DNA of 64,000 nucleotides, from assembly GCA_033344895.1 (NCBI GenBank), contig JAWPMN010000001.1, positions 3,356,001 through 3,420,000 on the forward strand. Direction: 5' to 3'. The position numbers and the translations under genes were made by a program. The notes beneath the pieces are model-generated. The model was not told where the DNA came from. It saw only the letters and a program-made list of their open reading frames with translations, and did no database searches. This DNA is from Alphaproteobacteria bacterium (GTDB lineage Bacteria; Pseudomonadota; Alphaproteobacteria; UBA8366; Aestuariispiraceae). Shown here one piece after another: positions 23,990 to 32,800 of this stretch. The stretch's first letter is position 1; each line of letters starts with the position of its first letter.

Positions 23990-25116
23990 CAGAGGACGCT
24001 GTGCCGATGCTGGACATTTTGATCGTCGATGATTCTCCGGCCGATCGGGAGATGCTGAAGCGATGCCTCGAAAATGCGCCGCTGCGCTGTGGCAAGATCG
24101 CCAGAATACGCGAGGCCGGGTCCGGGTCCGAGGCGTTGGACGCCTGCCAGGAAGGACAGCCGGACTGCCTCATCATCGATTACCGTCTGCCGGATGTGAC
24201 GGGGCTCGATTTCTTGCGTGAAATGAGCCCGTATCTACCCAACCAGCACCCGCCGGTCATCGTGGTGACCGGCAACGGGTCGGAGGCGGTGGCGGCCGAT
24301 ACGGTGAGGCTTGGAGCGACCGATTATCTGACGAAGGATCGCCTGACGCGAAACAGCATTCGCCGGTCCGTCGATACCGCTGTGGAGCGATTCAGGATTC
24401 AGCGGCAGCTCCGTCGCTATCATTCCGCCCTGGAACGCAGCAATGCGGACCTGACGAATTTCGCCGCGCGACTGGCGCATGACCTCCGCAACCCGATCAA
24501 TTTCGTCAAAGGGTACAGCGAGCTCCTCAAGATTCAGCCGGATCTTCCGATCGAGAAACGGGACGAGTATCTGACGAATATTACAGACGGCCTCGACCGA
24601 ATGGACCGCATGCTCCATGCGCTCTATCAGTTTTCGACGGTGAAGCAGGACAAGGCGCTGGCGGGGCGCGTGCCGCTGGAAGGCGTGTTCTTCGATGTTC
24701 GGAAACTGATGGCCGACCGCATCGCGGCGGAGGGCGCAACCCTGTCGCTTCCGGATGCCGCCCCGGCGGTTGTCGGCGATCATGGGCTTTTGCTCTTGCT
24801 GATGCAGAATTTGATCAGCAACTCTTTGAAATACCGGGGGGATGCCTCTCCTCGCATCGTCGTGACCGCGGAAGAACAGGAAAGCCGGATCATTGTCTCT
24901 GTTTCGGATAATGGGCGCGGTGTTCCTGAAGAGCATCGCGAACGGATTTTCGATATGTTCCACCGGGTTGATCCGGACGTTGGGGTCGACGGCAGTGGGA
25001 TTGGTCTGGCCACCTGCCGCCGGATCGTGGAGCGTCATGACGGAACGATATGGTGTGCGCCGAACGATGGAGCCGGCACAACGATCAGCTTTACGCTGAG
25101 CCCGGCGAAGCTCTGA
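23986..25116 (+). CDS. Receiver-histidine kinase hybrid
   Basis: The 376-residue cytosolic protein has an N-terminal receiver domain (acidic pair Asp15-Asp16, phosphoacceptor Asp65 in LIIDYRLPD, Lys117). A short coiled coil leads to a HisKA helix with H-box LAHDLRNP (His165) and a HATPase domain (NLISNSLKY, DNGRGVP, GIGLATC). The receiver-first order suggests that phosphorylation by another kinase controls its own kinase activity. It completes the cassette with the ETR1-like kinase and the small regulator, overlapping the latter by four bases. No DNA-binding regulator is encoded with it, so the output is likely protein-protein or through an unlinked regulator. Confidence 0.88.
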   Translation: MTEDAVPMLDILIVDDSPADREMLKRCLENAPLRCGKIARIREAGSGSEALDACQEGQPDCLIIDYRLPDVTGLDFLREMSPYLPNQHPPVIVVTGNGSEAVAADTVRLGATDYLTKDRLTRNSIRRSVDTAVERFRIQRQLRRYHSALERSNADLTNFAARLAHDLRNPINFVKGYSELLKIQPDLPIEKRDEYLTNITDGLDRMDRMLHALYQFSTVKQDKALAGRVPLEGVFFDVRKLMADRIAAEGATLSLPDAAPAVVGDHGLLLLLMQNLISNSLKYRGDASPRIVVTAEEQESRIIVSVSDNGRGVPEEHRERIFDMFHRVDPDVGVDGSGIGLATCRRIVERHDGTIWCAPNDGAGTTISFTLSPAKL

Positions 25117-25165
25117 GAAGTCTCCCCCCTTCCTATTCGAAACGAACCGGCCTAGACTCCCCATA

Positions 25166-25181
25166 CACGCGGATCCGCGTG
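25166..25181. promoter_or_regulatory. Perfect 16-bp palindrome before the PAAR gene
   Basis: CACGCGGATCCGCGTG is a perfect palindrome located 50 bp after the hybrid kinase stop and 16 bp before the PAAR start codon. It could be a dimer-type operator or a small hairpin in the leader. It has no T-tract, so it is not a typical terminator. Confidence 0.35.
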
Positions 25182-25197
25182 GAAACGGAGATTTCTG

Positions 25198-25488
25198 ATG
25201 CCTATGCCAGCGGCGACTGTAACCGCCATGCATGTCTGTCCAATGGTGACCGGGATCGTGCCGCATGTCGGTGGCCCTGTTTCATCGCCCTCCATGCCGA
25301 CGGTGTTGATCGGCGGCATGCCGGCCATTGGTCCCGGCTCGATTGCCGTCTGCGTCGGGCCGCCGGATACGGTCGTCATGGGCTCGCCCACCGCGCTGGC
25401 GGGCGGTATTCCGATGTCACGTGTCGGGGATACCTGCGCTCATGGCGGAGCCATCGTCGTGCCGATGCCGACCGTGCTGCTGCCCTGA
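25198..25488 (+). CDS. PAAR-domain spike tip protein
   Basis: This 96-residue protein is a bare PAAR domain: MPAATVTAMHVCP at the start, repeated Pro-Ser/Pro-Thr-Val-x-Ile-Gly-Gly turns, and conserved His12, Cys14 and CAHGG for zinc binding. PAAR proteins form a sharp cone on top of the VgrG trimer. There is no N- or C-terminal effector extension, so it is probably a structural tip that recruits cargo non-covalently. A ribosome site (ACGGAG) is present. It follows the two-component cassette on the same strand. Confidence 0.93.
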   Translation: MPMPAATVTAMHVCPMVTGIVPHVGGPVSSPSMPTVLIGGMPAIGPGSIAVCVGPPDTVVMGSPTALAGGIPMSRVGDTCAHGGAIVVPMPTVLLP

Positions 25489-25808
25489 CCGCTTTAAGGG
25501 CGGATCCATAGTTCCGGGAGCCGAAAACAAATAAAATTAGATGTAGCGACGCTGGACTCCCCTGCCGACGTCTGACTCTATTTTGTTCTTTTTGATCAAA
25601 TTCGACGACGCCGATATCCTGTATCGAACCTTAATGTGCATGCTATATGTTGATCTGTAATTACTTGTTTTTTCTTGCGTTTCCATTCTTGATCGCCGGA
25701 TTCCGTGGATGTTACAATACGCGTGCTTAACCCGGTATCTGGCGTGGCGTTCAGAATGACCCACAAGATATTGAGAGGAAGGCGTTTTTTGACTCGAGGG
25801 TAGGCCGA
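25489..25808. promoter_or_regulatory. AT-rich intergenic region before the second T6SS block
   Basis: These 320 bases contain no credible gene on either strand. The region from about 25520 to 25790 is markedly AT-richer than its surroundings, with several T-runs (TTTTGTTCTTTTTGATC and TTGTTTTTTCTTGC). It probably carries the promoter for the SPOR-tssJ-tssK-tssL-tssM-tssA operon and perhaps the end of the previous transcript. No recognised operator was found; a small RNA cannot be excluded. Confidence 0.55.
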
Positions 25809-26918
25809 ATGAGCGGCAGAAGCGGCGGCAGACATATCGGGCGTACCGGCCCCAGGATCGGATTGCCGATCGAACCGACGCGATCGGACGGTCGCGCGGA
25901 GATGCGCGCCGGTGTGCTTGGTGGCTGGTCGCGCGACCCTGCCGTCGGTCGCGATCCGCGCCGCGGGGGCGACGGTGCCTGGATGCCGGGTTCCCCGGAC
26001 GAACCAACGGCGGCGCGACGGGCGGACCGGCTCAGCATCACCCAGCTTTTCGAACATATGGAACCGCGTGCTCGCAGTTATCGCGGCGACGCCTATGAGG
26101 ACGCGCCGAAAATTGCGCATTCCGCAACGGCGCGCCGTTCGGCCGCGTCGTTCGCAACAGCCGGCGCCTTGATTGGCGGGGCGGCAATGTCGGTTCTGAT
26201 CGTTTTCGTGGCCGGCTTCCTGTCCGCGGTTCTGATCTTCGGAGAGCCGGACGAGGGCGGTGACCTTGCCATCCGTACCGCACCTGCGACACCTAGCCTG
26301 GCAGCCCAATCATCGCCTCAGGTCCAGCCGGTTGCCCCGTCGCGCAGCACAGTCGTGCCCAGTGCCACGGCCGCTCGTGAAGTCCTGCCGGCGCCGGCGC
26401 CGGAGATTGCGGCGGCAGAGGCGGCGCGGCAGTCCGCGCTTAATTCAGGTCAACTCGCAACTGCGGTCGCCGGAGGGCCGGTTGAACCGGCCGCGACGAC
26501 CGGGGCGAACGGGACCTCCGTTATCGCGCCGCCAGCCTCCGGGGGTCTGGGACGGCCCGATACGTCCGGCGTTGTTGTCACCGACAGCATTATCTTCCCG
26601 CCTTCCAAGCCGGCTGAACCGCCGCGCCAGACGGCGTCCATTTCGCCTGCCAGCGGTGTCTTCTCCGCTCCGTCTGGAAACTACTCCCTGCAGTTCGGTG
26701 CCTTCCGCGATCGCGCTAATGCAGAAGCGCTCGTTCGGGAGATTACCCCCGTCGCTCAAGGCGGAATCGCAGAGGAAACCGGCGTGTCCGGCAATGTCTT
26801 GTACTACGTCCGGGCCGGATCCTTCCGGACGCGGGCAGAGGCTCTTGAAGCCGTGCGCGAACTTCGTGAGCGGACGGGTATCGTGACCTTCGTTCACGCC
26901 AATCGCGGTTCGGGCTGA
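25809..26918 (+). CDS. Inner-membrane protein with C-terminal SPOR domain, first gene of the tssJ-K-L-M-A block
   Basis: The 369-residue protein has a basic, Arg/Gly-rich cytoplasmic N-terminus (1-115) and one membrane helix (about 117-144). A long Ala/Pro/Ser-rich periplasmic linker follows, then a SPOR domain (about 290-365, NYSLQFGAFRDRANAEALV and YYVRAGSFRTRAEAL). SPOR domains bind peptidoglycan strands lacking stem peptides. It overlaps the lipoprotein gene by one base (TGATG) and leads the membrane-complex operon. It may supply the cell-wall anchoring that an OmpA-like domain gives in other T6SSs, since the TssL here has none. That role is inference. Confidence 0.85.
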   Translation: MSGRSGGRHIGRTGPRIGLPIEPTRSDGRAEMRAGVLGGWSRDPAVGRDPRRGGDGAWMPGSPDEPTAARRADRLSITQLFEHMEPRARSYRGDAYEDAPKIAHSATARRSAASFATAGALIGGAAMSVLIVFVAGFLSAVLIFGEPDEGGDLAIRTAPATPSLAAQSSPQVQPVAPSRSTVVPSATAAREVLPAPAPEIAAAEAARQSALNSGQLATAVAGGPVEPAATTGANGTSVIAPPASGGLGRPDTSGVVVTDSIIFPPSKPAEPPRQTASISPASGVFSAPSGNYSLQFGAFRDRANAEALVREITPVAQGGIAEETGVSGNVLYYVRAGSFRTRAEALEAVRELRERTGIVTFVHANRGSG

Positions 26919-27439
26919 TGCCTGGGATGTGGGGGGCTGACCGCGGGCGGCGTGCCGTCATGCTTGCAATTGGTACATTTCTTGTGGCGGGCGGGCTTTC
27001 GGGCTGCGGCCTGGTCGGTGCAGTCTCTTCACCCGTGTTCCAGGTCGAGGCCGTTCAGGTGCATGCGACCCCGAATGCCAACAACAACTCCGCCACGCGG
27101 CTCGACATGGTCTTCGTCTATGAAGAGGCTGCGGTGGACATGCTCCAATCCTTGTCCGCAGCGGAATGGTTCGACCGCAAGCGTCAGTTCATGCTGGATT
27201 TTCCGGAGGGTATCGGTATCCGGTCCTGGGAGGTCGTGCCGGCGACGTCTTTGGACCAGGAGGAAATTTCGGATTCCCTGCTGGAAAACAAATCGGGGGA
27301 CAAGGCGGTCGCGGCCTTCGTCTTTGCCGACTATCTGTCTCCTGGGGCGCATCGGGCGCGGTTGGAAACGCGCCGGGGAATCCGTATCGAACTGGGGCGG
27401 GACGACTTCACGCTGACGCCGTTTAACCCCGATTCCTGA
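26918..27439 (+). CDS. TssJ-like T6SS lipoprotein
   Basis: The 173-residue product has an Arg-rich start, a hydrophobic stretch and a lipobox (Leu27-Ser-Gly-Cys30). The mature domain starts with beta-strand-like VEAVQVHATPNANNNSATRLD and continues with LVFVYE-type and WFDRKRQFM segments. This fits lipoproteins that replace classical TssJ in some T6SS loci. TssJ is the outer-membrane lipoprotein that contacts the TssM C-terminus in the periplasm. Position just upstream of tssK-tssL-tssM supports the role. The sequence differs from the classical TssJ pattern, so the assignment is moderately confident. Confidence 0.72.
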   Translation: MPGMWGADRGRRAVMLAIGTFLVAGGLSGCGLVGAVSSPVFQVEAVQVHATPNANNNSATRLDMVFVYEEAAVDMLQSLSAAEWFDRKRQFMLDFPEGIGIRSWEVVPATSLDQEEISDSLLENKSGDKAVAAFVFADYLSPGAHRARLETRRGIRIELGRDDFTLTPFNPDS

Positions 27440-27542
27440 GTCGCCCGCACAGGCTGCGTTTCTTGACCAAGGGCGCGGAATCAGGGACTTCTAACCGGTC
27501 CCGTGTCGGTGGTCGGACCGGGGGAGCATGAAAGGAAGGGGA

Positions 27543-28895
27543 ATGCCGCGATCCGCACGGGAATTGCCGGATGCCATTCAGTGGCATGAGGGCATGTTGC
27601 TGGCGCCGCAGCATTTTCAGCAGCAGGCGATCCGCGGCGAAGAGCTTGTTGCCTATCATGCGCTGACGGGGAATCCGTTTCAGTGGGGTGTCCGCCATAT
27701 CAAGATTGATCCGGTTCAGCTTGTCAGCGGTGTGCTGCGAGTCCTGGAACTGGAGGCGATTCTGCCCGACGGCCTGATTGTCAGCCATCAGCAGGGGGAC
27801 GGTAATCCGCTGGAACTGAATGTCGCGGATCATCAGGAGGAACTGGCTTCCGGGCCTATGCCTGTCTACCTCGCGGTGCCGGTCCGCCGGTTGGGGGGGC
27901 GCGCCACGCGCGGCGACCTGCCCCGCTATTCCGAAACCGAGGGGTTACCGGTCGCGGACGAACAGACCGGCGAAAGCGAAATGACCATTCCGCGCATCCG
28001 GCCGCGCCTGTCGCTGCAGATGACGGAATCCTTGGCACAGAAATATGTCGGCTTTCCGATTGCGCGGGTGGCCCTGCGCGAGGAAGCCTTCACGCTGACC
28101 GAGTTCGTGCCGCCGCAACTGGCGGTGACACGTGTCTCTGCCATTGGGGAGATGTGCCAGACGCTGTCGACGCGGTTAAGGGAGAAGGCCGTGTATCTCG
28201 CCGAACGGGCTCGGACGCCGCTGGGGCAGTCGGACCGTCCGATGATGCAGGAATCCCAGACGGCAATTCATGGCCTCGTCGCGGGGCTGCCGGTCTTCGA
28301 GGCCATGCTGAAGACGGATTCCAGCCATCCGTATCCGCTTTACCTTGCCCTGTGCAGCATCGTCGGTCACATGACCGCGGTCGGCGGAGCATTGGTGCCG
28401 CCCGCGCTGCCGGCTTACGATCACGCCAATCCGCGCGCCAGTTTCGTTGCAGCCCATGATTTCGTGATCCAGATGCTGGACCGGATCTCGGAGGCCTATA
28501 CCGCACTGCCGTTTGCCGAGGCCGATGGAATATTCAGTCTCAAGATCGAGCCGGAGTGGTGCGATGATGACCTGACCGTCGGTGTACGGGCTCGGGCGGA
28601 CATGACGGAATCCGATGTCATCGCGTGGATGGACACCGCCCTGATCGGGTCCGAATCGGTGATTACGCCGATGCGGGCAAAACGTGTCCTGGGCGCGCCG
28701 CGTCACCGCATTGATCGTGATAAGGCGCTGGACGTTGTGCCGACCCGTGGTGTCGTCCTGTTCAAGATCGAGGTGAATTTCGACGACATCGTGCCCGGCG
28801 AACGTCTGTCCATTCTGTCTGGCGACCGCGGTCGGCGGGAGCCCCCGCAGGAAATAGTCCTCTACGTCCGCAATTCGTCGGGCGACGACCGGTAG
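27543..28895 (+). CDS. tssK: T6SS baseplate-membrane connector TssK
   Basis: A 450-residue TssK/ImpJ protein that connects the baseplate wedges to the TssL-TssM membrane complex. The N-terminal signature is IQWHEGMLLAPQHFQQQ, which corresponds to the WxEGMxLxPQHFQQ pattern of the family. The later FSLKIEPEWCDDDLTVGVRA and the C-terminal LFKIEVNFDD regions also fit. Two ATGs are possible: 27528 has its purine-rich site too close, whereas 27543 has AAGGAAGGGG at good spacing and is chosen. It is followed after 9 bp by tssL. Confidence 0.95.
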   Translation: MPRSARELPDAIQWHEGMLLAPQHFQQQAIRGEELVAYHALTGNPFQWGVRHIKIDPVQLVSGVLRVLELEAILPDGLIVSHQQGDGNPLELNVADHQEELASGPMPVYLAVPVRRLGGRATRGDLPRYSETEGLPVADEQTGESEMTIPRIRPRLSLQMTESLAQKYVGFPIARVALREEAFTLTEFVPPQLAVTRVSAIGEMCQTLSTRLREKAVYLAERARTPLGQSDRPMMQESQTAIHGLVAGLPVFEAMLKTDSSHPYPLYLALCSIVGHMTAVGGALVPPALPAYDHANPRASFVAAHDFVIQMLDRISEAYTALPFAEADGIFSLKIEPEWCDDDLTVGVRARADMTESDVIAWMDTALIGSESVITPMRAKRVLGAPRHRIDRDKALDVVPTRGVVLFKIEVNFDDIVPGERLSILSGDRGRREPPQEIVLYVRNSSGDDR

Positions 28896-28904
28896 GGCCC
28901 GGCC

Positions 28905-29849
28905 ATGTCTGCGCGGTCCGCCTCCGTCGCCGCCGCCACCGCCATGGGCGGTGCGGGGGCCTATGTGCTGGACCAGTTCCGCGAATTCTACGATGAGGTC
29001 ATGGTGCTGCGGGATGCGGCCCTGCGGTCGGGTCGCGCCCCAGGAGACTACGAGAGTTTCGAGGAGGAAGATGCCTCGGACGGTCCGCCCCCGCCGCCGC
29101 TGCCGGGTTTCGCCGTTGGACCACCGCCCTTGCCGGGAGAGGCCGCGCCGCCGCTGCCGGAGCAACCGGTCGACGACGAGGATGAGGGCGAAGACCCTGT
29201 GCCGAAGGCAGCCCGTCCGTCCGTTGGGCTTTCGGCGGAGGAAGCGCTTCAGAAACTTCAGACGCTCCTAGAGATGCAGGCGCTGGAGGCCGGTCATCGG
29301 GGCGGCGAATACGGTGTCCTGTACTATCGCGAAGCACAATATGTCATGGCTGCCCTGGCGGACGAGATTTTCATCAATCTGGACTGGGCGGGCCGCAACT
29401 TCTGGCGCAATGACCTTCTGGAGACGCGGCTCTTTGGCAGCTACAACGCCGGTGATGTCGTGTTCAAGCGTCTGGAGAAGCTGCTGCAGACCGGGGATCG
29501 CGTTCAGGCCGAAATCGCCGTGGTCTATCTGATGGCCCTGACCCTCGGCTTTCGCGGACGCTATGCCGGGGGGCGCCACGAAGCGCGGATCGCGGAGTAT
29601 CGAAAGCAGCTTTACTACTACATTTTCCAGAAGCGTCCGGATCTGGGCGACCCGGCCACGCGGATCGTGCCGGAGGCTTATCAGCATACCCATGGCAACG
29701 TGACTGCGCGTCTGTTGCCGTCTCCAACCCGGTGGTTCTGGGCGCTGGGGGCTGCTGTGCTGATCTATCTGATCGCATCGCATTTCGTGTTCCACGACGT
29801 GATGGCGCCGCTGATCGAGGCGCTGAATCTCGAGGAGCAGAATCGATGA
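28905..29849 (+). CDS. tssL: T6SS membrane protein TssL (DotU/IcmH type)
   Basis: The 314-residue protein has the DotU core: YYREAQYVMAALADEIFINLDWAGRNFW, the LETRLFGSYNAGDVVF segment and YLMALTLGFRGRY. A single C-terminal membrane helix (about 277-298) leaves only a short periplasmic tail, so it lacks the OmpA-like peptidoglycan-binding extension of some TssLs. An unusual acidic and proline-rich insert (about 55-105, with PPPPPLPG and DDEDEGEDP) lies before the core. It forms the inner-membrane complex with TssM, whose gene starts 16 bp later. Confidence 0.95.
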   Translation: MSARSASVAAATAMGGAGAYVLDQFREFYDEVMVLRDAALRSGRAPGDYESFEEEDASDGPPPPPLPGFAVGPPPLPGEAAPPLPEQPVDDEDEGEDPVPKAARPSVGLSAEEALQKLQTLLEMQALEAGHRGGEYGVLYYREAQYVMAALADEIFINLDWAGRNFWRNDLLETRLFGSYNAGDVVFKRLEKLLQTGDRVQAEIAVVYLMALTLGFRGRYAGGRHEARIAEYRKQLYYYIFQKRPDLGDPATRIVPEAYQHTHGNVTARLLPSPTRWFWALGAAVLIYLIASHFVFHDVMAPLIEALNLEEQNR

Positions 29850-29865
29850 CCGGGATGCTGCGATC

Positions 29866-32800
29866 ATGAGCATGTGGGACGCCATCCGGGATATTCTGTT
29901 CCGCATCACGCCGTACCTGCCCGGCATTGTCGGCTTCCTGGTCTTTCTGGCGCTGGCGCTCACGGTTTTCCTGATCATCGTCATGCGCCGGATGCGGAAG
30001 AAGGATCCGACGGCGGAGGACGGGGACGAGGTCCGTGGCGTGGATGACGATCCGGACTATGAGCCGTTTTCGGCCGAACCGGACGACCTGCCGCTGCTGC
30101 CGATGCGGAAGAGCTTCCAGCATGCGCTGAAGATACTGCGCCGGCACGTGTCCGGACGCGACTGGCGCTATGCCATCCCCTGGTACCTGCTGGTCGGACC
30201 TGAGCAGTCCGGGAAATCCTCGCTGATTGCCCATACCGGAATGGACCTCCCGGTCGGTCATCCGGCAGAAGACTACGAAGACCTGCGCCCAGCCTGCAAA
30301 TGGTGGTTCTTTGACCGGGGCGTCGTACTGGACACCGCCGGTACGCTGATCCGGCAGAAGGACGGTCGCGGGTCGAACACCACGGCCTGGAAGCGGTTTC
30401 TTGGCTTTCTGGACCGGTATCGGCCTCGCCGCCCGGTCGACGGCGTCATTCTGACCATCCCGATTGAGGATTTCCTGGATGAGCAGGGGGCGCTGCGGCC
30501 GCCGGAAGACATCGCCCAGCGGGGCGATGCGATCTACAAGAAACTATGGCAGGCGCAAAGTCGTCTGGGCCTCAGTTTCCCGGTCTATGTGGTGGTGACA
30601 AAGCTGGATCGGTTACCCGGATTCCAGACCCTCGTCGGCGAGTTGCCCGATCATTCGCTGGCCGACATGCTCGGTTGGGCCAGTCCCTACAGCTTCGAGA
30701 CCGAGTTTCGCGAACAATGGGTCGACGAAGCGATCGAGACCGTGGGCACCGGGCTCCAGGCCACCCAGATGGAGATCTTTGCCACGGTGGGCGAAGCGTC
30801 GGTCGCCGAGGACATCTATCGGCTGCCGGCGGCGTTCAACGGCCTGCGCGAACCGCTGCGAAACTATCTGCGCCAGATTTTCAAACCCAGCGTGTACCAC
30901 GACAGTTTCACGCTGCGCGGCATCTGGTTTACCGGCGACAGCGGTGTCGAGTTCAGCGACATGGAGCGGCCGGTTCCGGTTCTGTCGGGCGTCTATGGCG
31001 GCCCGCGGGCACGCCAGGCCTATCCGGTGTTCCTGCGGGATCTGTTCGAGACGAAGATCTTTCCGGAGCGCAACATGGCGCGTCCGGTGAAACGGGCCCT
31101 GACCGCGCGCAACAAGATGGCGACCGGGGCTCAGGCCGGTGCGCTTGGCGTGCTTGTCTTCGGTGGTCTCGCTCTGTGGTACCTGCATGCCGACATGCAT
31201 CACGATGTTCAGACGGTAACGCCGTTCATCGACACCGTCGCGCAGGATATCCGCGAAGTCCGAGCCAATCAGCGCGCCGGTGATCATGACACGGCCGCAG
31301 CGGGGTTCAGCCGTGAACGGGCCCTTGTCCTTCTGGAGGGGATGGCATCCCTGGATACAGGGTCCTTCCACTCCTTCATCATCCCCTCGTCCTGGTTGGC
31401 GGACGTGGATGACCGTGTAGTGCGCGTTACAACCGATGCCTTCAACCTGTTCATTCTGCAGGCCATGGGCAATGCCCTGAACGAGCGTGGCGTGTCGATC
31501 GCAGCCGGTCGAATTCCGCCCCGCGAAGAAGGTGCTTTCGCAGGCGATTCAGCGCTGGAACGCGTTGCAGCCTCTCTGTCGGATGCCGAGCGCGGCCGTG
31601 CTGCGCCTCGTCTCCTCGACCCGGTCGAGCGCGGCCCGGAATTTGCCCGTTTGCGCGACTACATGCTGGCTGTCCGGGATTTCGAGTCCGCGGTCGAGCG
31701 ATACAACGGGCTGACGGAAACCCGAAGCCTCGAAGATGTCCGGCGCCTTGTCGACTACCTTTTCAACGTCCGGCTTCCGGAGAGCTTCCTTGAAAATTCG
31801 GATTTCTACAGCGACGCGCTCAGCGGTTCCAACTATCGGCCGGTGCCGCTGACGGCATATAGCCGGGAGATCGGTGGTCGCTTCGAAAGCTATATGAATG
31901 CGGCGATTGAAGAGCTCTATGCCGGCAATCCCCTGAGGGTTGCCCTATCAGAACTGGCCGTGATGATGGACGACCTCTCGACCCGTCGTTCGGCCGGTCT
32001 GGATGCGCTGCGTGCCTTGCGGCGCAAGATCGCAGATGTGCGGCAGATGCTGGAGGATCCGAAATATTCCTGGATGGACGACCCGTCCTTTGACCCGGCT
32101 GTCGCCTATGCGTCGATTTCGGATCGTATCGGCGGATCCTTGCTGCTGGGGCCCCAGACGGTGGTCGGGTTCAATGCCGCCCATGAGAACGGTCTGGCGA
32201 AACTGCGCGCCGCCTTGCCTGACATCAGGTCCATATCGGTCGGGCCGTTATTGGATCGTGACGGCGACAGGACGGTACTGCGTCTCGCCCCGCAGGTGAC
32301 GGAATTCTATGCGGTTGTGGAGGCCCTGTTCCAGCAGCCGTTCATGCGCGAAGGCCGATACCAGCCGCTACCGTCACCACCGGTGAGCGGCAGCGCCGTG
32401 GAGTGGGATGCCAGGGTGTTGAGCGAGGGGCTGGACCTCGTGGAGTCCTACGAAAGCTTTGTGCGCGAGGAACTCGATCGTGTGCCGCGCGGGCTGCAGC
32501 CGCTGATCCGAACGGCCGGTGGAGAACTGCTGGAGCGTGCGGTGAACGACCGTGTCGCATCGGCAATGGTTCGTGCGCGGGGACGGGCGGCGAGTAGCGT
32601 CCAATCGGAAGATGCTTTGCGACGGGCGGTCAGCGCCTTTTCGGAAGCCGGCATGGTTCTGACGGAAATTCTGGGCGCCTATGATGAACTCGGACTGGAG
32701 GACAGCTATCTCGACCTGTTGGATCTGAGCGTCGCAACAGCCTTTGCCATGGTCGAAGAAGCGGATTCGCTGTTTTCCGCCGGGGCTCTGTATGTTCCGC

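Noticed and set aside
25537-26309. Minus-strand frames across the SPOR gene and its upstream region
   Set aside because: They are antisense to the SPOR gene's Arg/Gly-rich start and end in AT-rich non-coding DNA; no domain seen.
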